Shown one piece after another: positions 8,186 to 17,314 of a stretch of 64,000 nucleotides of DNA. The position numbers were made by a program, and so were the translations under genes. The stretch is from JABDPF01 sp037384065. GTDB lineage: Bacteria; Pseudomonadota; Gammaproteobacteria; Xanthomonadales; SZUA-36. Within the stretch, counting starts at the first letter, position 1, and each line of letters starts with the position of its first letter. Location of the stretch: assembly GCA_037384065.1 (NCBI GenBank), contig JARROJ010000003.1, positions 1 through 64,000 of the forward strand, written 5' to 3'. The notes under the pieces were generated by a model. That model worked only from the letters and a program-made list of their open reading frames with translations, ran no database searches and was not told the origin of the DNA.

Positions 8186-8746
8186 TCATCCGCCGTTCAC
8201 TCCCGCCAGGTACCGGTCCTTCAAGCGCACGTAGTGACGGGCGCTGTACAGCAGGTTCTCGATCTCGGACGGTGTCAGCTCGCGCGCAAAGCGCGCCGGG
8301 TTACCGCGCCAGAGCGTGCCCGTGCGAACGGTCTTGCCCGGCGGCACCAGCGCACCCGCCGCGACCATCGATTCCGGCTCGAGCACCGCGCCGTCCATCA
8401 CGATCGCCCCCATGCCGACCAGACAACGGTCGCCAACGGTGCAGGCATGAAGGATCGCAGCGTGGCCGATCGTGACGTCCGCGCCGATGATGAGCGGCAG
8501 CCCGGCGGGCTGCCAGGCACTCTCATGGGTGACGTGCAATACGCTGTTGTCCTGCACGTTGCTGCGCGCCCCGATCGTGATCCGGTTGACGTCGCCACGC
8601 AGCACCGCCATCGGCCAAACCGAGGCGTCGTCACCCAGTTCGACCGCGCCGCTGACGTGCGCCCGCGGGTCGATGTAAACGCGTTCACCGAGGCGCGGCG
8701 TGGCCTCGGCGAAGCGGAATGGCGAGCGTTGTCGATGAGGGTCCAT
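8186..8746 (-). CDS. Gamma-carbonic anhydrase family protein (YrdA-like)
   Basis: 186 residues forming a left-handed beta-helix of hexapeptide repeats, with short V/I-G-x-x periodicity through the middle. The three zinc-ligand histidines of the family appear as His71, His95 and His100. Members hydrate CO2 or act as structural or acyl-related homologues, and many YrdA-type proteins show little activity, so catalysis is not assured. I chose ATG 8746, which begins MDPHRQRSPF just before the first repeat; an upstream start at 8803 would add 19 unconserved residues. Confidence 0.9.
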   Translation of the reverse strand: MDPHRQRSPFRFAEATPRLGERVYIDPRAHVSGAVELGDDASVWPMAVLRGDVNRITIGARSNVQDNSVLHVTHESAWQPAGLPLIIGADVTIGHAAILHACTVGDRCLVGMGAIVMDGAVLEPESMVAAGALVPPGKTVRTGTLWRGNPARFARELTPSEIENLLYSARHYVRLKDRYLAGVNGG

Positions 8747-9064
8747 GTCGCCGGAATGGTAGCACCGAACGCATTTTTTATGCACAGCGGCGGTTGCCGT
8801 CAAAAATCATTGGTTTAGCGGTCAACTCGACAAACCGACGAAAGGAAATCCTGCCATCTTGATGTTTTTCATGGCAAAAAAATGAGGTAATTTCAGACTT
8901 TTTATTAAGCTGGCGTTAAGGTTGCGCTATCGCGCGTGCACCGCCATCGTTTATTCACAAAGTTATCCACAGCCCGTACGGTGCTTCTGCTGCTCGCGCC
9001 AAACGTTTACAATACGTGTTTTCAAGGGCCGGCAAGCCGCGGCGCAGTCCAGAGACCCACCGCA
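8747..9064. promoter_or_regulatory. AT-rich divergent intergenic region with three DnaA boxes
   Basis: 318 bases between the divergent yrdA-like gene and argS, visibly richer in A/T runs than the rest of the window, especially 8800-8935. It holds three exact TTATNCACA sequences, all on the plus strand: 8778-8786 (TTATGCACA), 8951-8959 (TTATTCACA) and 8963-8971 (TTATCCACA, the high-affinity form). The last two are three bases apart. A TACAAT at 9008-9013 could be the argS -10 element, though its -35 is poor. The arrangement suits a DnaA-bound origin or a DnaA-controlled promoter. Confidence 0.6.
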
Positions 9065-10825
9065 GTGAAAGAACACCTTAACGAACTCCTCTCGCAATCG
9101 TTGATGCATCTGCAGCGGGATGGCGTATTGCCGGACGACCGCATCCCCGACGTGCAACTCGAACGGACGCGCTCACCGGAGCACGGCGACTTCGCGTCCA
9201 ACATCGCCATGAAACTGGCCAAGCGCGTCGGCATGGCGCCGCGCGAATTGGCGGAACTCATCATCGAGCGCGTGCCGAAATCCCGCCAGGTCGAGCGCAT
9301 GGAAATCGCCGGACCCGGCTTCATCAACATTTTCCTGCAGCGCTGCGCGCTGACCGGCGTGATCCGCGACGCGCTGCGCCATGGTGACAAATACGGCCGG
9401 TTGCGGCGACCGGGGCGCAACCGCATCACGGTGGAGTTCGTCTCCGCCAACCCGACCGGCCCGCTGCACGTCGGCCACGGCCGCGGCGCCGCCTACGGGG
9501 CGAGCCTGGCCAGCATCCTGACGGCCGCCGGCTACTCGGTGCAGCGCGAATACTACGTCAACGACAACGGCCGCCAGATGGACATCCTGGCCGTCTGCGT
9601 CTGGCTGCGCTACCTGGAGCTGTGCGGCGAGCGCGTCAGCTTTCCGGACAACGGCTATCGCGGGGATTACATCTACGACATCGCCCGGATCGTGCGCGCC
9701 GACCACGGCGACAAGTGGCGCTTCACCGGCTTCGACGTCAGCGACGGCCTGCCGCCCGGCGTCAACGAAGGCGGCGACGGCGAGGTCTACCTCGACGCCC
9801 TGATCGAGCGCGCGCGTGAACTGCTCGGCGACGCGGGCTACGCCATCTTCTTCGACACGGCCTGCGGAAACATCCTCGACGACATCAAGGACGACCTGGC
9901 CGATTTCGGCGTGCGCTTCGACACCTGGTTCTCGGAGCGCGAACTCGAGCAGACCGGCGCGGTGCAGCATGCGATCGACCGCCTGCGCGAAAACGGGCAC
10001 CTGTACGAAAAGGACGGCGCCATCTGGTTTCGCGCCTCGGACCTCGGTGACGAAAAGGACCGCGTGATCGTCCGCGAAAACGGCCGCACGACCTACTTCG
10101 CGTCCGACATCGCGTATTTCCTGAACAAGCTCGAGCGGGGCTTCGAGACCGCGTTGTACGTGTTCGGCGCCGACCACCACGGCTACGTCGCGCGCCTGCG
10201 CGCCGCCGCTCTCGGCATGGGGGAGGATCCCGACCGGCTCGAAATCCAGCTCGTGCAGTTCGCGGTGCTGTACCGCTTTGGCGAGAAGGTCGCCATGTCG
10301 ACCCGCTCCGGCCAGTTCATCACCCTGCGTGAACTGCGCGACGAAGTCGGCACCGACGCCGCCCGCTTCTTCTACGTGATGCGCTCGCACGACCAGCACC
10401 TCGACTTCGACCTCGATCTCGCCAAGTCGCGCAGCAACGAAAACCCCGTCTATTACATCCAGTACGCGCATGCCCGCATCTGCAGCGTGTTCCGGAACCT
10501 CGAGGAAACGGACCAGCGCCACAACCGCGAGATCGGCAACGTCGCGCTCGACTTGCTGGAAGAAGACCACGAACTCGCACTGATGCGAACGATCAGCCGC
10601 TTTCCGGAGACGATCGAATCGGCCGCACGCCTGCGCGCCCCGCACCTGCTGGCGCACTACCTGCATGCGCTGGCCACCGACCTGCATTCCTACTACAACG
10701 CACACCAGTTCCTGGTCAAGGAAGAAAACCTGCGCAACGCCCGCCTGAACCTGGTGCAGGCCACGCGGACCGTGCTGCGCAACGGTCTTGCGCTGCTCGG
10801 CGTATCGGCGCCCGAGGAAATGTAG
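9065..10825 (+). CDS. argS: Arginyl-tRNA synthetase
   Basis: 586 residues from GTG 9065, near the E. coli length of 577. ArgS charges tRNA-Arg. The class I signature is HVGH at 135-138 inside ANPTGPLHVGHGRG. The second signature is the degenerate MSTRSG, normal for ArgS, which often lacks KMSK. An N-terminal additional domain (1-110) and a C-terminal anticodon-binding helical domain ending in LLG are present. The frame is open upstream to 8936, but that part would run through the DnaA boxes and looks non-coding. The stop is directly followed by the SPOR gene start. Confidence 0.97.
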   Translation: MKEHLNELLSQSLMHLQRDGVLPDDRIPDVQLERTRSPEHGDFASNIAMKLAKRVGMAPRELAELIIERVPKSRQVERMEIAGPGFINIFLQRCALTGVIRDALRHGDKYGRLRRPGRNRITVEFVSANPTGPLHVGHGRGAAYGASLASILTAAGYSVQREYYVNDNGRQMDILAVCVWLRYLELCGERVSFPDNGYRGDYIYDIARIVRADHGDKWRFTGFDVSDGLPPGVNEGGDGEVYLDALIERARELLGDAGYAIFFDTACGNILDDIKDDLADFGVRFDTWFSERELEQTGAVQHAIDRLRENGHLYEKDGAIWFRASDLGDEKDRVIVRENGRTTYFASDIAYFLNKLERGFETALYVFGADHHGYVARLRAAALGMGEDPDRLEIQLVQFAVLYRFGEKVAMSTRSGQFITLRELRDEVGTDAARFFYVMRSHDQHLDFDLDLAKSRSNENPVYYIQYAHARICSVFRNLEETDQRHNREIGNVALDLLEEDHELALMRTISRFPETIESAARLRAPHLLAHYLHALATDLHSYYNAHQFLVKEENLRNARLNLVQATRTVLRNGLALLGVSAPEEM

Positions 10826-11443
10826 GTGGCCGCCGCACGGCGCAAGTCATCCGGCCGCAGCCGCGGAGCGACCCGCGGCCGCACGGGCGCGCCGGGCTGG
10901 ATCTGGTTGCTGGCCGGAATGCTGGTCGGACTGGGCTTCGCCTGGTACCTGTTCGCCAAGGGTTACATCCCGCAACCGGCTGCCGAGCGCGTCGAAACCG
11001 AAAGCCAGGCGCCGGCCGACGGGACCGGGGACGAAGAAATCGCACCGGCCCGCGAGGAACCGAAAAAGTCGCGCTACGACTTCTTTACCGTTCTGCCGGA
11101 GATGGAGGTCGTCGTGCCCGAGGCCGAGTTGAACGAACGGACCCGCGCACAGACCCGCGCCGAGTCGTCACCGGACGCCGGCTCGACGACGGCCCGACCG
11201 GCCACCAGCGCCGACCAGTACCTGCTGCAGGTGGGTTCGTTCCGCGCCGCCGGCGACGCCGAGCAGATGAAGGCCCGGCTCGCCCTGCTCGGCATCTCGG
11301 CCCGGGTCCAGTCCGTCACCGTCAACGACGCCGCCTGGCATCGCGTGCGTGTCGGTCCGGTCAACGGCGCCCGCGAAGCCGAAGCGATGCGACGGCGCCT
11401 GGCCGACAACGGCATCGACAGCCTGGTGATGAAAAACCCCTAG
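10826..11443 (+). CDS. SPOR-domain cell division protein, FtsN-like
   Basis: 205 residues. A basic N terminus is followed by one membrane helix (about 24-44), a Glu/Thr/Pro-rich periplasmic linker, and a C-terminal SPOR domain (about 128-203) beginning YLLQVGSFR and ending SLVMKNP. SPOR domains bind denuded glycan strands at the septum. The position just after argS matches the FtsN-like gene of Pseudomonas. The GTG start abuts the argS stop with no gap. The gene converges on batD and their TAG stops overlap within a CTAG, leaving no room for a terminator. Confidence 0.88.
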   Translation: MAAARRKSSGRSRGATRGRTGAPGWIWLLAGMLVGLGFAWYLFAKGYIPQPAAERVETESQAPADGTGDEEIAPAREEPKKSRYDFFTVLPEMEVVVPEAELNERTRAQTRAESSPDAGSTTARPATSADQYLLQVGSFRAAGDAEQMKARLALLGISARVQSVTVNDAAWHRVRVGPVNGAREAEAMRRRLADNGIDSLVMKNP

Positions 11444-13170
11444 CGGGAGCGGTCCGGTCCCGGTCGCGCGTAGAGATCCGTCAGCGACACCCGTTCTGCG
11501 GCCGCATTGGCCGGCCGTTCGCGCCATGCCCTGAACCGTCGCCAGAATGAACGGCCGTCCCACTCGCCGCCGCCTGCGGGGCGAAACCCGGCAGCATCCA
11601 GCGCATAGACGGCGTCGCGCAAGTCCGCATCGTCCACCGTGGCGGCGAAGTCGAGCAGGCTGCGGTCGTCGGACACGCCCCGGGTGCGCAGCCAGCCCCG
11701 CAGGTTGCGCCGCGCCGCGACCCGGTCGCCGGCCTCGCAGGCCCGCTTCAGTCGCTCGAGAAATTCCTGCCCGTCGCCGGGCGTGCGGGACGCCACGGCC
11801 ATGGTGCGATCGCCTGCGCGCCGCGCGCGCAGCCACAATCCGAGCGTCAGCAGCCACAGGCCGGCAAACGCGGCCGTAAGGCCTGGCCAGAAGCGCGCCG
11901 GTGTCGCGCCGGACGCTGCCGGCGCCGTCACGGGCGCACCGGTCACCGGCTCCGATCCGCGCTCCGGCTCGGGCGGCGGCACCATTGCGGACGGCTGCAC
12001 CTGCACGCTGTGCGCGGGCAACACGGCGGTCCGCTGCCGGTCCTCAACCGTATCCCACCAGTCGAGGCGCAACTCCGGCAGAACCAGCACCCCCGCCTGC
12101 TCCGGAACCACCGCGTAGCGAAACTCCTTGTGGCCGAGCACCCAGTGCCCGTCGTCACGCGTGATGCCCTGCGGCTTGTCGGGATACAGGCGGGCGTCGG
12201 GCAGTTCGGGCCACACCGGCTCCACCAGCATGTTCTCTTCCAGCCCCACCGCATCGATCAATACCGTGCGGGTCACCGGCTCACCGACGCGCAGCGTATC
12301 CGCCGCGGAAATCTGCTGCGCCAGGGTGAGCTCCCGCGCCGGCAACCAGGCGCTGCCAGTGAACGTGTCCGGCCGTGGCTCGATCGTCAGCGTCAGCGGA
12401 TCGCTCTCGACGCGAATCCGGCGCCCGCGAACGGCCGGCTGCCAGGCACTGCCGGCGCCGCGCTCGACCAGTCGGCCGGAAAGCTCCATCGCCGGTATTT
12501 CCAGCGTCCCCGAACGTTCCGGGAACACCGCGTAGATCCGTTCGAGCACCCGGTAGCGCTGCCCGCCGCGCTCGGCCTGGTAGGGCGTTTCCTGCAGCAG
12601 GCGCACGGCGGCCGGCGTGGGCTCGGGCTGGCTGATCGTCGCCTCGGTCAGGTTGTTCTGCGGGTAAAACACGCGCACCACCAGCCCGAACTGGGCGTGG
12701 ACGTACCGCGGGCCTTCGTCCGGGATCAGGTCGACCTCGATGAAGACCGGCGGCAGCTCGCCGGGGGCCAATTCCGGGGCCGGCGCCACCTGGAGCGTCA
12801 CCGCCGCGGTGCGGGCGCCCGGGAAATCGAACGCGGGAATCGTCAATCGCCCGGCGCGTCGCGGCTCGACGGTCAGCAGCAGCCGAACCACGGCGGTCTG
12901 TTGTCCGTTGACGATCGACAGCTGGGTCTCCGTGCGCCGGTCCAGCACCGCGAAATCCGCCTCCAGTGCGCTGAAGTCCGCCTCCAGGCTCTGCTGTGGA
13001 TCGTCGGTGCGGAACGTCAGCGTCACGGTCTCGCCCACCACCACACGCTGGCGATCGAGCTCGAGTTCGACCTGAGCAAGCGCCGCCGGCGCCAGCAGCA
13101 GGGCCGCGAGCAGGATCCACAGGCGCGGTACGCGGCGTCTCCGCGCTGCGTAACGGGTCTTTTCGTGCAC
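11440..13170 (-). CDS. batD: BatD family membrane protein
   Basis: 576 residues with a signal peptide (about 14-32, cleaved near ALA-Q), a long beta-rich periplasmic region built of BatD repeats, one membrane helix near residues 425-450, and a cytosolic tail. BatD is the last member of the MoxR/Bat operon. Its biochemical role is unsettled; it has been linked to stress or oxygen tolerance and to membrane or periplasmic assembly. The GTG start shares one base with the batBC stop (TAGTG), pointing to coupled translation. Confidence 0.9.
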   Translation of the reverse strand: MHEKTRYAARRRRVPRLWILLAALLLAPAALAQVELELDRQRVVVGETVTLTFRTDDPQQSLEADFSALEADFAVLDRRTETQLSIVNGQQTAVVRLLLTVEPRRAGRLTIPAFDFPGARTAAVTLQVAPAPELAPGELPPVFIEVDLIPDEGPRYVHAQFGLVVRVFYPQNNLTEATISQPEPTPAAVRLLQETPYQAERGGQRYRVLERIYAVFPERSGTLEIPAMELSGRLVERGAGSAWQPAVRGRRIRVESDPLTLTIEPRPDTFTGSAWLPARELTLAQQISAADTLRVGEPVTRTVLIDAVGLEENMLVEPVWPELPDARLYPDKPQGITRDDGHWVLGHKEFRYAVVPEQAGVLVLPELRLDWWDTVEDRQRTAVLPAHSVQVQPSAMVPPPEPERGSEPVTGAPVTAPAASGATPARFWPGLTAAFAGLWLLTLGLWLRARRAGDRTMAVASRTPGDGQEFLERLKRACEAGDRVAARRNLRGWLRTRGVSDDRSLLDFAATVDDADLRDAVYALDAAGFRPAGGGEWDGRSFWRRFRAWRERPANAAAERVSLTDLYARPGPDRSR

Positions 13171-14873
13171 TACCAGCCCTCCACTTCGTCATCCGGCGCG
13201 CCGCGGCGCTGGTGCTGATTGCGGAACTTGCGCCGCAACAGCCCGCCCGGATCATCCGGAATCCGGCGCAGCCACTGCTCCATCGCCTGGGCGTCTTCTT
13301 CGCTCCAGGTTTCCGAGAAATCCTGTGGCTGGCGTTCCTCGCCGTCGCCCGCCTCTCCTTCGCGCGGCTCGCCCGCCTGCTCGCCCTGATCTTCGGCGCT
13401 GTCTTCCCCGTCCTGCTGGCTCTCGGACTCCTGCGACGACTCGCTCGCCTGCTCTTCGCCCGACGGGTCCTCGCCGGTCTCGCCCTCATCGCCCTGCTGT
13501 TCCTGTTCCTGCTGCCGCTTCAACTGCTCGACGACGGCCCGGTTATGCACCGCGTCCGGCATCCCGGGCTGCAGCTCCAACGCCCGGTCGTAAGCCGCGA
13601 TGGCGGCGTCGAACTGGCCCAGCCGGGCCAGGGCGTTGCCCCGGTTGTAGTGGCCGTCGGCCGTCGGCATATCGGACCAGTCCTGCGCGGCGCGCGCGTA
13701 GTCTTCACTCCGGTACGCCGCCTCCCCGGCCAGTCCCGGGTCTTCGGCCAGCGCCGCCGCACGCGCCGCGTCCTGTTCGCGCAGGGCGTGCCACGCCTGC
13801 TGGTCGCGGCGCTGCCACAGATCATCCCACCAGCCGGCCTCGACCGGGGCGGGCGCGACGAGCGTCCCGAGACTGATGAGCGGCAGCACGAAAAACAGTC
13901 CGCGCCGAAAGCCCGTGAGCGCCAGCGGCACCAGCAGGAGGACGAGCCATGGACCCGCGTCCTTCCAGCGCTCGCCGAGCGCGTCATCGCGCCGCGCGAA
14001 GCCCGCCTCGCCCGGCGCGGCCCAGAGCGCCGCGTCCGGTGGCGCACCGGCGAGTTCGGTATAGCCCCCACCGCCGGCGGCAGCGACCGCACGCAGGGCC
14101 TCGCGATCCAGGCGCGCGATCACCACGTTGCCCGACCGGTCGCTGACGAAGCCGCCACCGCTGGGGATCGGCGCCCCTTTCGACGTGCCGACAGCCAACA
14201 CCGAGGTGACGATGCCGTCGTCATGCAGTCGTCGCGCCTCGGCGGCCGCCCGCGCGTCGGCCGCGTCGGTCACCAACAGGATCTGACCGCCGGGCTGGCC
14301 GGAACGCGCCAGCAGGTCCGCGGCCAGTTCCAGGGCCAGGTCCGCGCGGCTGCCGGCGACGGGAACGATGTCGGGCTGCAGTGCGGGCAGCAGGTTGGCG
14401 ATGGTGTTCATGTCGCTGGTCAGGGGCGAAACGACGTAGGCGTCACCGGCGAACGACACCAGCCCGACCTGGCCTTCTTCGGTTCGCGCCAGCAGGTCGG
14501 CAAGGCGGAATCGGGCCCGGGTGAGCCGGTTGGGCCGCAGGTCCTCGGCGAGCATCGAGCGCGACAGGTCCAGCACCACCACGCGCGCGTCACGGGCCGA
14601 GTAGGAAACGTCGGGCAGCTTCTGCCAGCTGGGCCCGGCCAGCGCGACGATCACCAGCAGCAACGCCAGCGCCGCCAGCCAGCGACCACCGCCGCGCGCT
14701 TCGGCGGCGCCCTGGTCGACGCTCAACCAGCGCAGCAGGTGCGGGTCGCAGACCCGCGACCAGTCGCCGGCGGCCCGGCGGCTGCGGCGCCACGCCCACG
14801 GCAGCAAAACCACCAGCGGCAACAGCAACAGCCAGCCGGGGCGGATGAAATGGACCAGGCCGAGGACACTCAT
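13170..14873 (-). CDS. BatB-BatC fusion: VWA-domain and TPR membrane protein
   Basis: 567 residues. Residues 1-75 hold two membrane helices, followed by a von Willebrand A domain with the MIDAS motif DLSRS (about 91-95). A further pair of helices lies near 300-335. Then come TPR repeats (YNRGNALARLGQFDAAIAAY type, about 390-455) and a long acidic Gln/Glu/Ser-rich tail. The first half corresponds to BatB and the second to BatC, often separate genes. ATG 14873 overlaps the batA stop by four bases. The frame is open far upstream (to 15848), but that part is out-of-frame batA. Confidence 0.92.
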   Translation of the reverse strand: MSVLGLVHFIRPGWLLLLPLVVLLPWAWRRSRRAAGDWSRVCDPHLLRWLSVDQGAAEARGGGRWLAALALLLVIVALAGPSWQKLPDVSYSARDARVVVLDLSRSMLAEDLRPNRLTRARFRLADLLARTEEGQVGLVSFAGDAYVVSPLTSDMNTIANLLPALQPDIVPVAGSRADLALELAADLLARSGQPGGQILLVTDAADARAAAEARRLHDDGIVTSVLAVGTSKGAPIPSGGGFVSDRSGNVVIARLDREALRAVAAAGGGGYTELAGAPPDAALWAAPGEAGFARRDDALGERWKDAGPWLVLLLVPLALTGFRRGLFFVLPLISLGTLVAPAPVEAGWWDDLWQRRDQQAWHALREQDAARAAALAEDPGLAGEAAYRSEDYARAAQDWSDMPTADGHYNRGNALARLGQFDAAIAAYDRALELQPGMPDAVHNRAVVEQLKRQQEQEQQGDEGETGEDPSGEEQASESSQESESQQDGEDSAEDQGEQAGEPREGEAGDGEERQPQDFSETWSEEDAQAMEQWLRRIPDDPGGLLRRKFRNQHQRRGAPDDEVEGW

Positions 14874-15892
14874 CGCACGGCCACAACGCGTTGCACGCCG
14901 GGCAGCATGGCGGCGGCCATCGCGCCCAGCACCAGCAGGAACGCCGCGCCCAACGGCCAGTGAAACAATTCGTCGATCGGGCGGATCACTTCCTGGTCGC
15001 TCTCGACCGGCTCCAGTTCGTCCAGGCGGCGATAGATTTCCGCCAGCGCCTGGGCGTCGCGCGCGCGAAAATACGCCCCGCCGGTCCGCTCGGCGATCGC
15101 CCGCAGGGTGGCCTCGTCGAGATCGGCGGACGGATTGACGACGCGGCTGCCAAAGAAATCGCGCACCATCATCTCGTCCGCGCCGACGCCGACGGTGTAG
15201 ATCCGGAGCCCTTCGCGCGCGGCGAACTCCGTGGCCTGCATCGGCTGCACTTCGCCCGAGGTATTGGCGCCGTCGGTCAGCAGGATCAACACCCGGTCGC
15301 TCGCCGCATCGTCGCGCAGGCGCTTGACGGCCAGGCCGATGGCGTCGCCGATCGCGGTCTCGCGGCCGGCCAGGCCGATTTCCGATTCCGCGAGCAGGAT
15401 CGCCGTGGTCTGGGTGTCGAAGGTCAGCGGCGTCTGCAGGTAGGCGCGGCTGCCGAACAGCACCAGGCCGACGCGGTCGCCGCGCCGACGCTGAATGAAT
15501 TCCCCGGCGACTTTCTTCACGACGGCCAGGCGGTTGACCGGCGCTCCGCCCAGGAACATGTCCTGGGTGTCCATGCTGCCGGAGATGTCCACCGCCAGCA
15601 GCAGGTCGCGGCCGGTGACCGGCAGGGTCACGACCTCGCCGACCCATTGCGGGCGGGCGGCGGCGATGACCAGCAGCAGCCAGGCCAACGTTGCGACCGC
15701 GGCCAGCAGCGGCTTCTTGAGCCAGGTCGCGGCCTTGTCGCGCATCAGGCCGAACCAGGGCACGCGCAGCGCCTGCATGCCGGCAGCCGGCGCCGGGCGT
15801 ATCCAGCGCCGCACGAGCCAGGGCAACGGCAGCAGGACCAGCAGCCACGGCCAGGCCAGCACCAGCCCCTGTGCGGTCATCGTCTCAGCCAT
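14870..15892 (-). CDS. batA: BatA: von Willebrand factor A membrane protein
   Basis: 340 residues from ATG 15892 (MAETMTAQG). It has N-terminal membrane helices (about 8-25 and 45-70), a VWA domain with the MIDAS motif DISGSMDTQD (about 84-93), a LLTDGANTSG block, and a C-terminal membrane helix. VWA domains bind partner proteins through a divalent metal, and BatA works with MoxR and BatB. The start overlaps the DUF4381 gene end by eight bases. An ATG at 15880 is an alternative start. Confidence 0.92.
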   Translation of the reverse strand: MAETMTAQGLVLAWPWLLVLLPLPWLVRRWIRPAPAAGMQALRVPWFGLMRDKAATWLKKPLLAAVATLAWLLLVIAAARPQWVGEVVTLPVTGRDLLLAVDISGSMDTQDMFLGGAPVNRLAVVKKVAGEFIQRRRGDRVGLVLFGSRAYLQTPLTFDTQTTAILLAESEIGLAGRETAIGDAIGLAVKRLRDDAASDRVLILLTDGANTSGEVQPMQATEFAAREGLRIYTVGVGADEMMVRDFFGSRVVNPSADLDEATLRAIAERTGGAYFRARDAQALAEIYRRLDELEPVESDQEVIRPIDELFHWPLGAAFLLVLGAMAAAMLPGVQRVVAVR

Positions 15893-16361
15893 GACGCCGC
15901 ACCCAGACGGCCGCCAGTTCACGCAGGGCGGCCGCGTCGTAGTCCGGCCGCGGCTCGTAGGGCCCGTGCGCGAGGGCGGTGAGCGGCCCGGGGTCGGCGC
16001 TCTCCGGCAGCAGGCCGGCGATGAACGCGACCCAGGCCTCGCCCTCCAGCCGCGCGCACGCGGTGCCGGGGAACGCGTTCAGCGCGACCGCGCGGAACAG
16101 TCGGTTGAGGGCGGCGATGTACCCCTGTGGATCGCGCTGCGGGTCGTGCTGCCCGGCCAATTCTTCAAGCGCGCGCAGCCAGGCGCGGCGGCGCCGCGCC
16201 ACGGCCAGCCGGCGCAGCGCCGCACGCACGAGCAGCGCAAGACCGGCGAGGCCGAGCAGGGCCAGCAACCACCAGCCCGGCGCCGGCGGCCACAGGGCCG
16301 GTTGCGCAGCCGCATGGATATCGGCCAGGCGAGCCAGATCCGGCGCCGGCGCCCCGTTCAT
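15885..16361 (-). CDS. DUF4381 domain membrane protein
   Basis: 158 residues. After about 25 residues with a WWLLAL stretch there is one strong membrane helix (25-47), a basic stop-transfer, and a cytosolic helical domain with GYIAALNRLFR and ending AVWVRRHG. DUF4381 proteins are usually found in MoxR/Bat operons, and their role is undefined. Four-base ATGA overlap with the DUF58 gene upstream. Confidence 0.88.
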   Translation of the reverse strand: MNGAPAPDLARLADIHAAAQPALWPPAPGWWLLALLGLAGLALLVRAALRRLAVARRRRAWLRALEELAGQHDPQRDPQGYIAALNRLFRAVALNAFPGTACARLEGEAWVAFIAGLLPESADPGPLTALAHGPYEPRPDYDAAALRELAAVWVRRHG

Positions 16362-17314
16362 CGCCCCACCGCCGCCGTCGTCCCGACCAGGATGCGCAGT
16401 TCCCGGCCAAGCACGTCGACCGGGTCATCGTCCGAGTTCAGCACCAGCCATCCGCAGTTGTGACGCTGGAACAGGCGCCGCGGTTCGTTGAGGTGCGCGA
16501 GGCCCATGGCCGCGAAGCGATCCCGCCCGGCGCGCCGCGTCGTATCCAGCAGGGTCGCCTGCTCGCCGTCGCTGATCGGGTAGCGGCCGGCCGGCAGGCG
16601 ATGCTCGGCCGCATCGAGGACCTGGCAACCGATCACGTCGTTATGCTGGCGCAAGCGCGACAGGTGCCGTTCGCAAACGGGATCGAGTCCGAAAAAATCG
16701 CTGATGATGATGATCAGGCTGCCCGGCCGGACCGTGTGCCGAACGCGTTCGAGGGCGTGCGACAGGGGTTCGGCGCGGGCCGCATGCGCCGGCCCGGGCT
16801 GCAGCCAGTCGACCAGTCCCTGGATCATGCGCATGGCGCCGCGCCGTCCCCCGGACGGACGGATTTCGCGATGGCGTCCGGGCGCGAACAGGAAACCGCC
16901 GATGCGATCGCCACGGCGTATCGACGCCCAGGCCACCGCCGCGGCAAGCTGGCCGGCGGCGACGGACTTCAGGCGCCGCCGCGTGCCGAAGAACAGGCTG
17001 GGCCCGGCGTCGAGAACGACCAGGACCGGCCGCTCACGCTCCTCCTGGAACACCTTGGTGTGCGGCTTGCCGGTGCGCGCGGTCACGCGCCAGTCCATGT
17101 TGCGGATGTCGTCGCCGGGCTGGTAGTAACGCGACTCGAGAAAATCGACGCCGCGGCCGCGAAACCGCGAGCGGTAGGCGCCGGCCAGCGCAGACGCCGC
17201 CGCCTGGCGCATCGGCAGACGCAGCGCATGGCAGCGCGGACGCAGCGCGATCAGCTCCTCCGCGGTCAGGTGGATGCCATCGCCCCGGGGGGCGCTGTGG
17301 CGCTCCGGGCTCAT
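16358..17314 (-). CDS. DUF58 domain protein of the MoxR/Bat operon
   Basis: 318 residues, predicted cytosolic. It carries the DUF58 signature block YYQPGDDIRNMDWRVTAR (about 63-80) followed by a VWA-like fold with VLVVLDAGPSLFFG. DUF58 proteins accompany MoxR ATPases and are thought to act as VWA-type adaptors. The ATG sits in a four-base overlap with the moxR stop, as with the other genes of this operon. Confidence 0.92.
   Translation of the reverse strand: MSPERHSAPRGDGIHLTAEELIALRPRCHALRLPMRQAAASALAGAYRSRFRGRGVDFLESRYYQPGDDIRNMDWRVTARTGKPHTKVFQEERERPVLVVLDAGPSLFFGTRRRLKSVAAGQLAAAVAWASIRRGDRIGGFLFAPGRHREIRPSGGRRGAMRMIQGLVDWLQPGPAHAARAEPLSHALERVRHTVRPGSLIIIISDFFGLDPVCERHLSRLRQHNDVIGCQVLDAAEHRLPAGRYPISDGEQATLLDTTRRAGRDRFAAMGLAHLNEPRRLFQRHNCGWLVLNSDDDPVDVLGRELRILVGTTAAVGR

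Noticed and set aside
14891..15982. 363-codon plus-strand frame opposite batA
   Set aside because: Antisense of the MIDAS-containing VWA gene; composition not protein-like.
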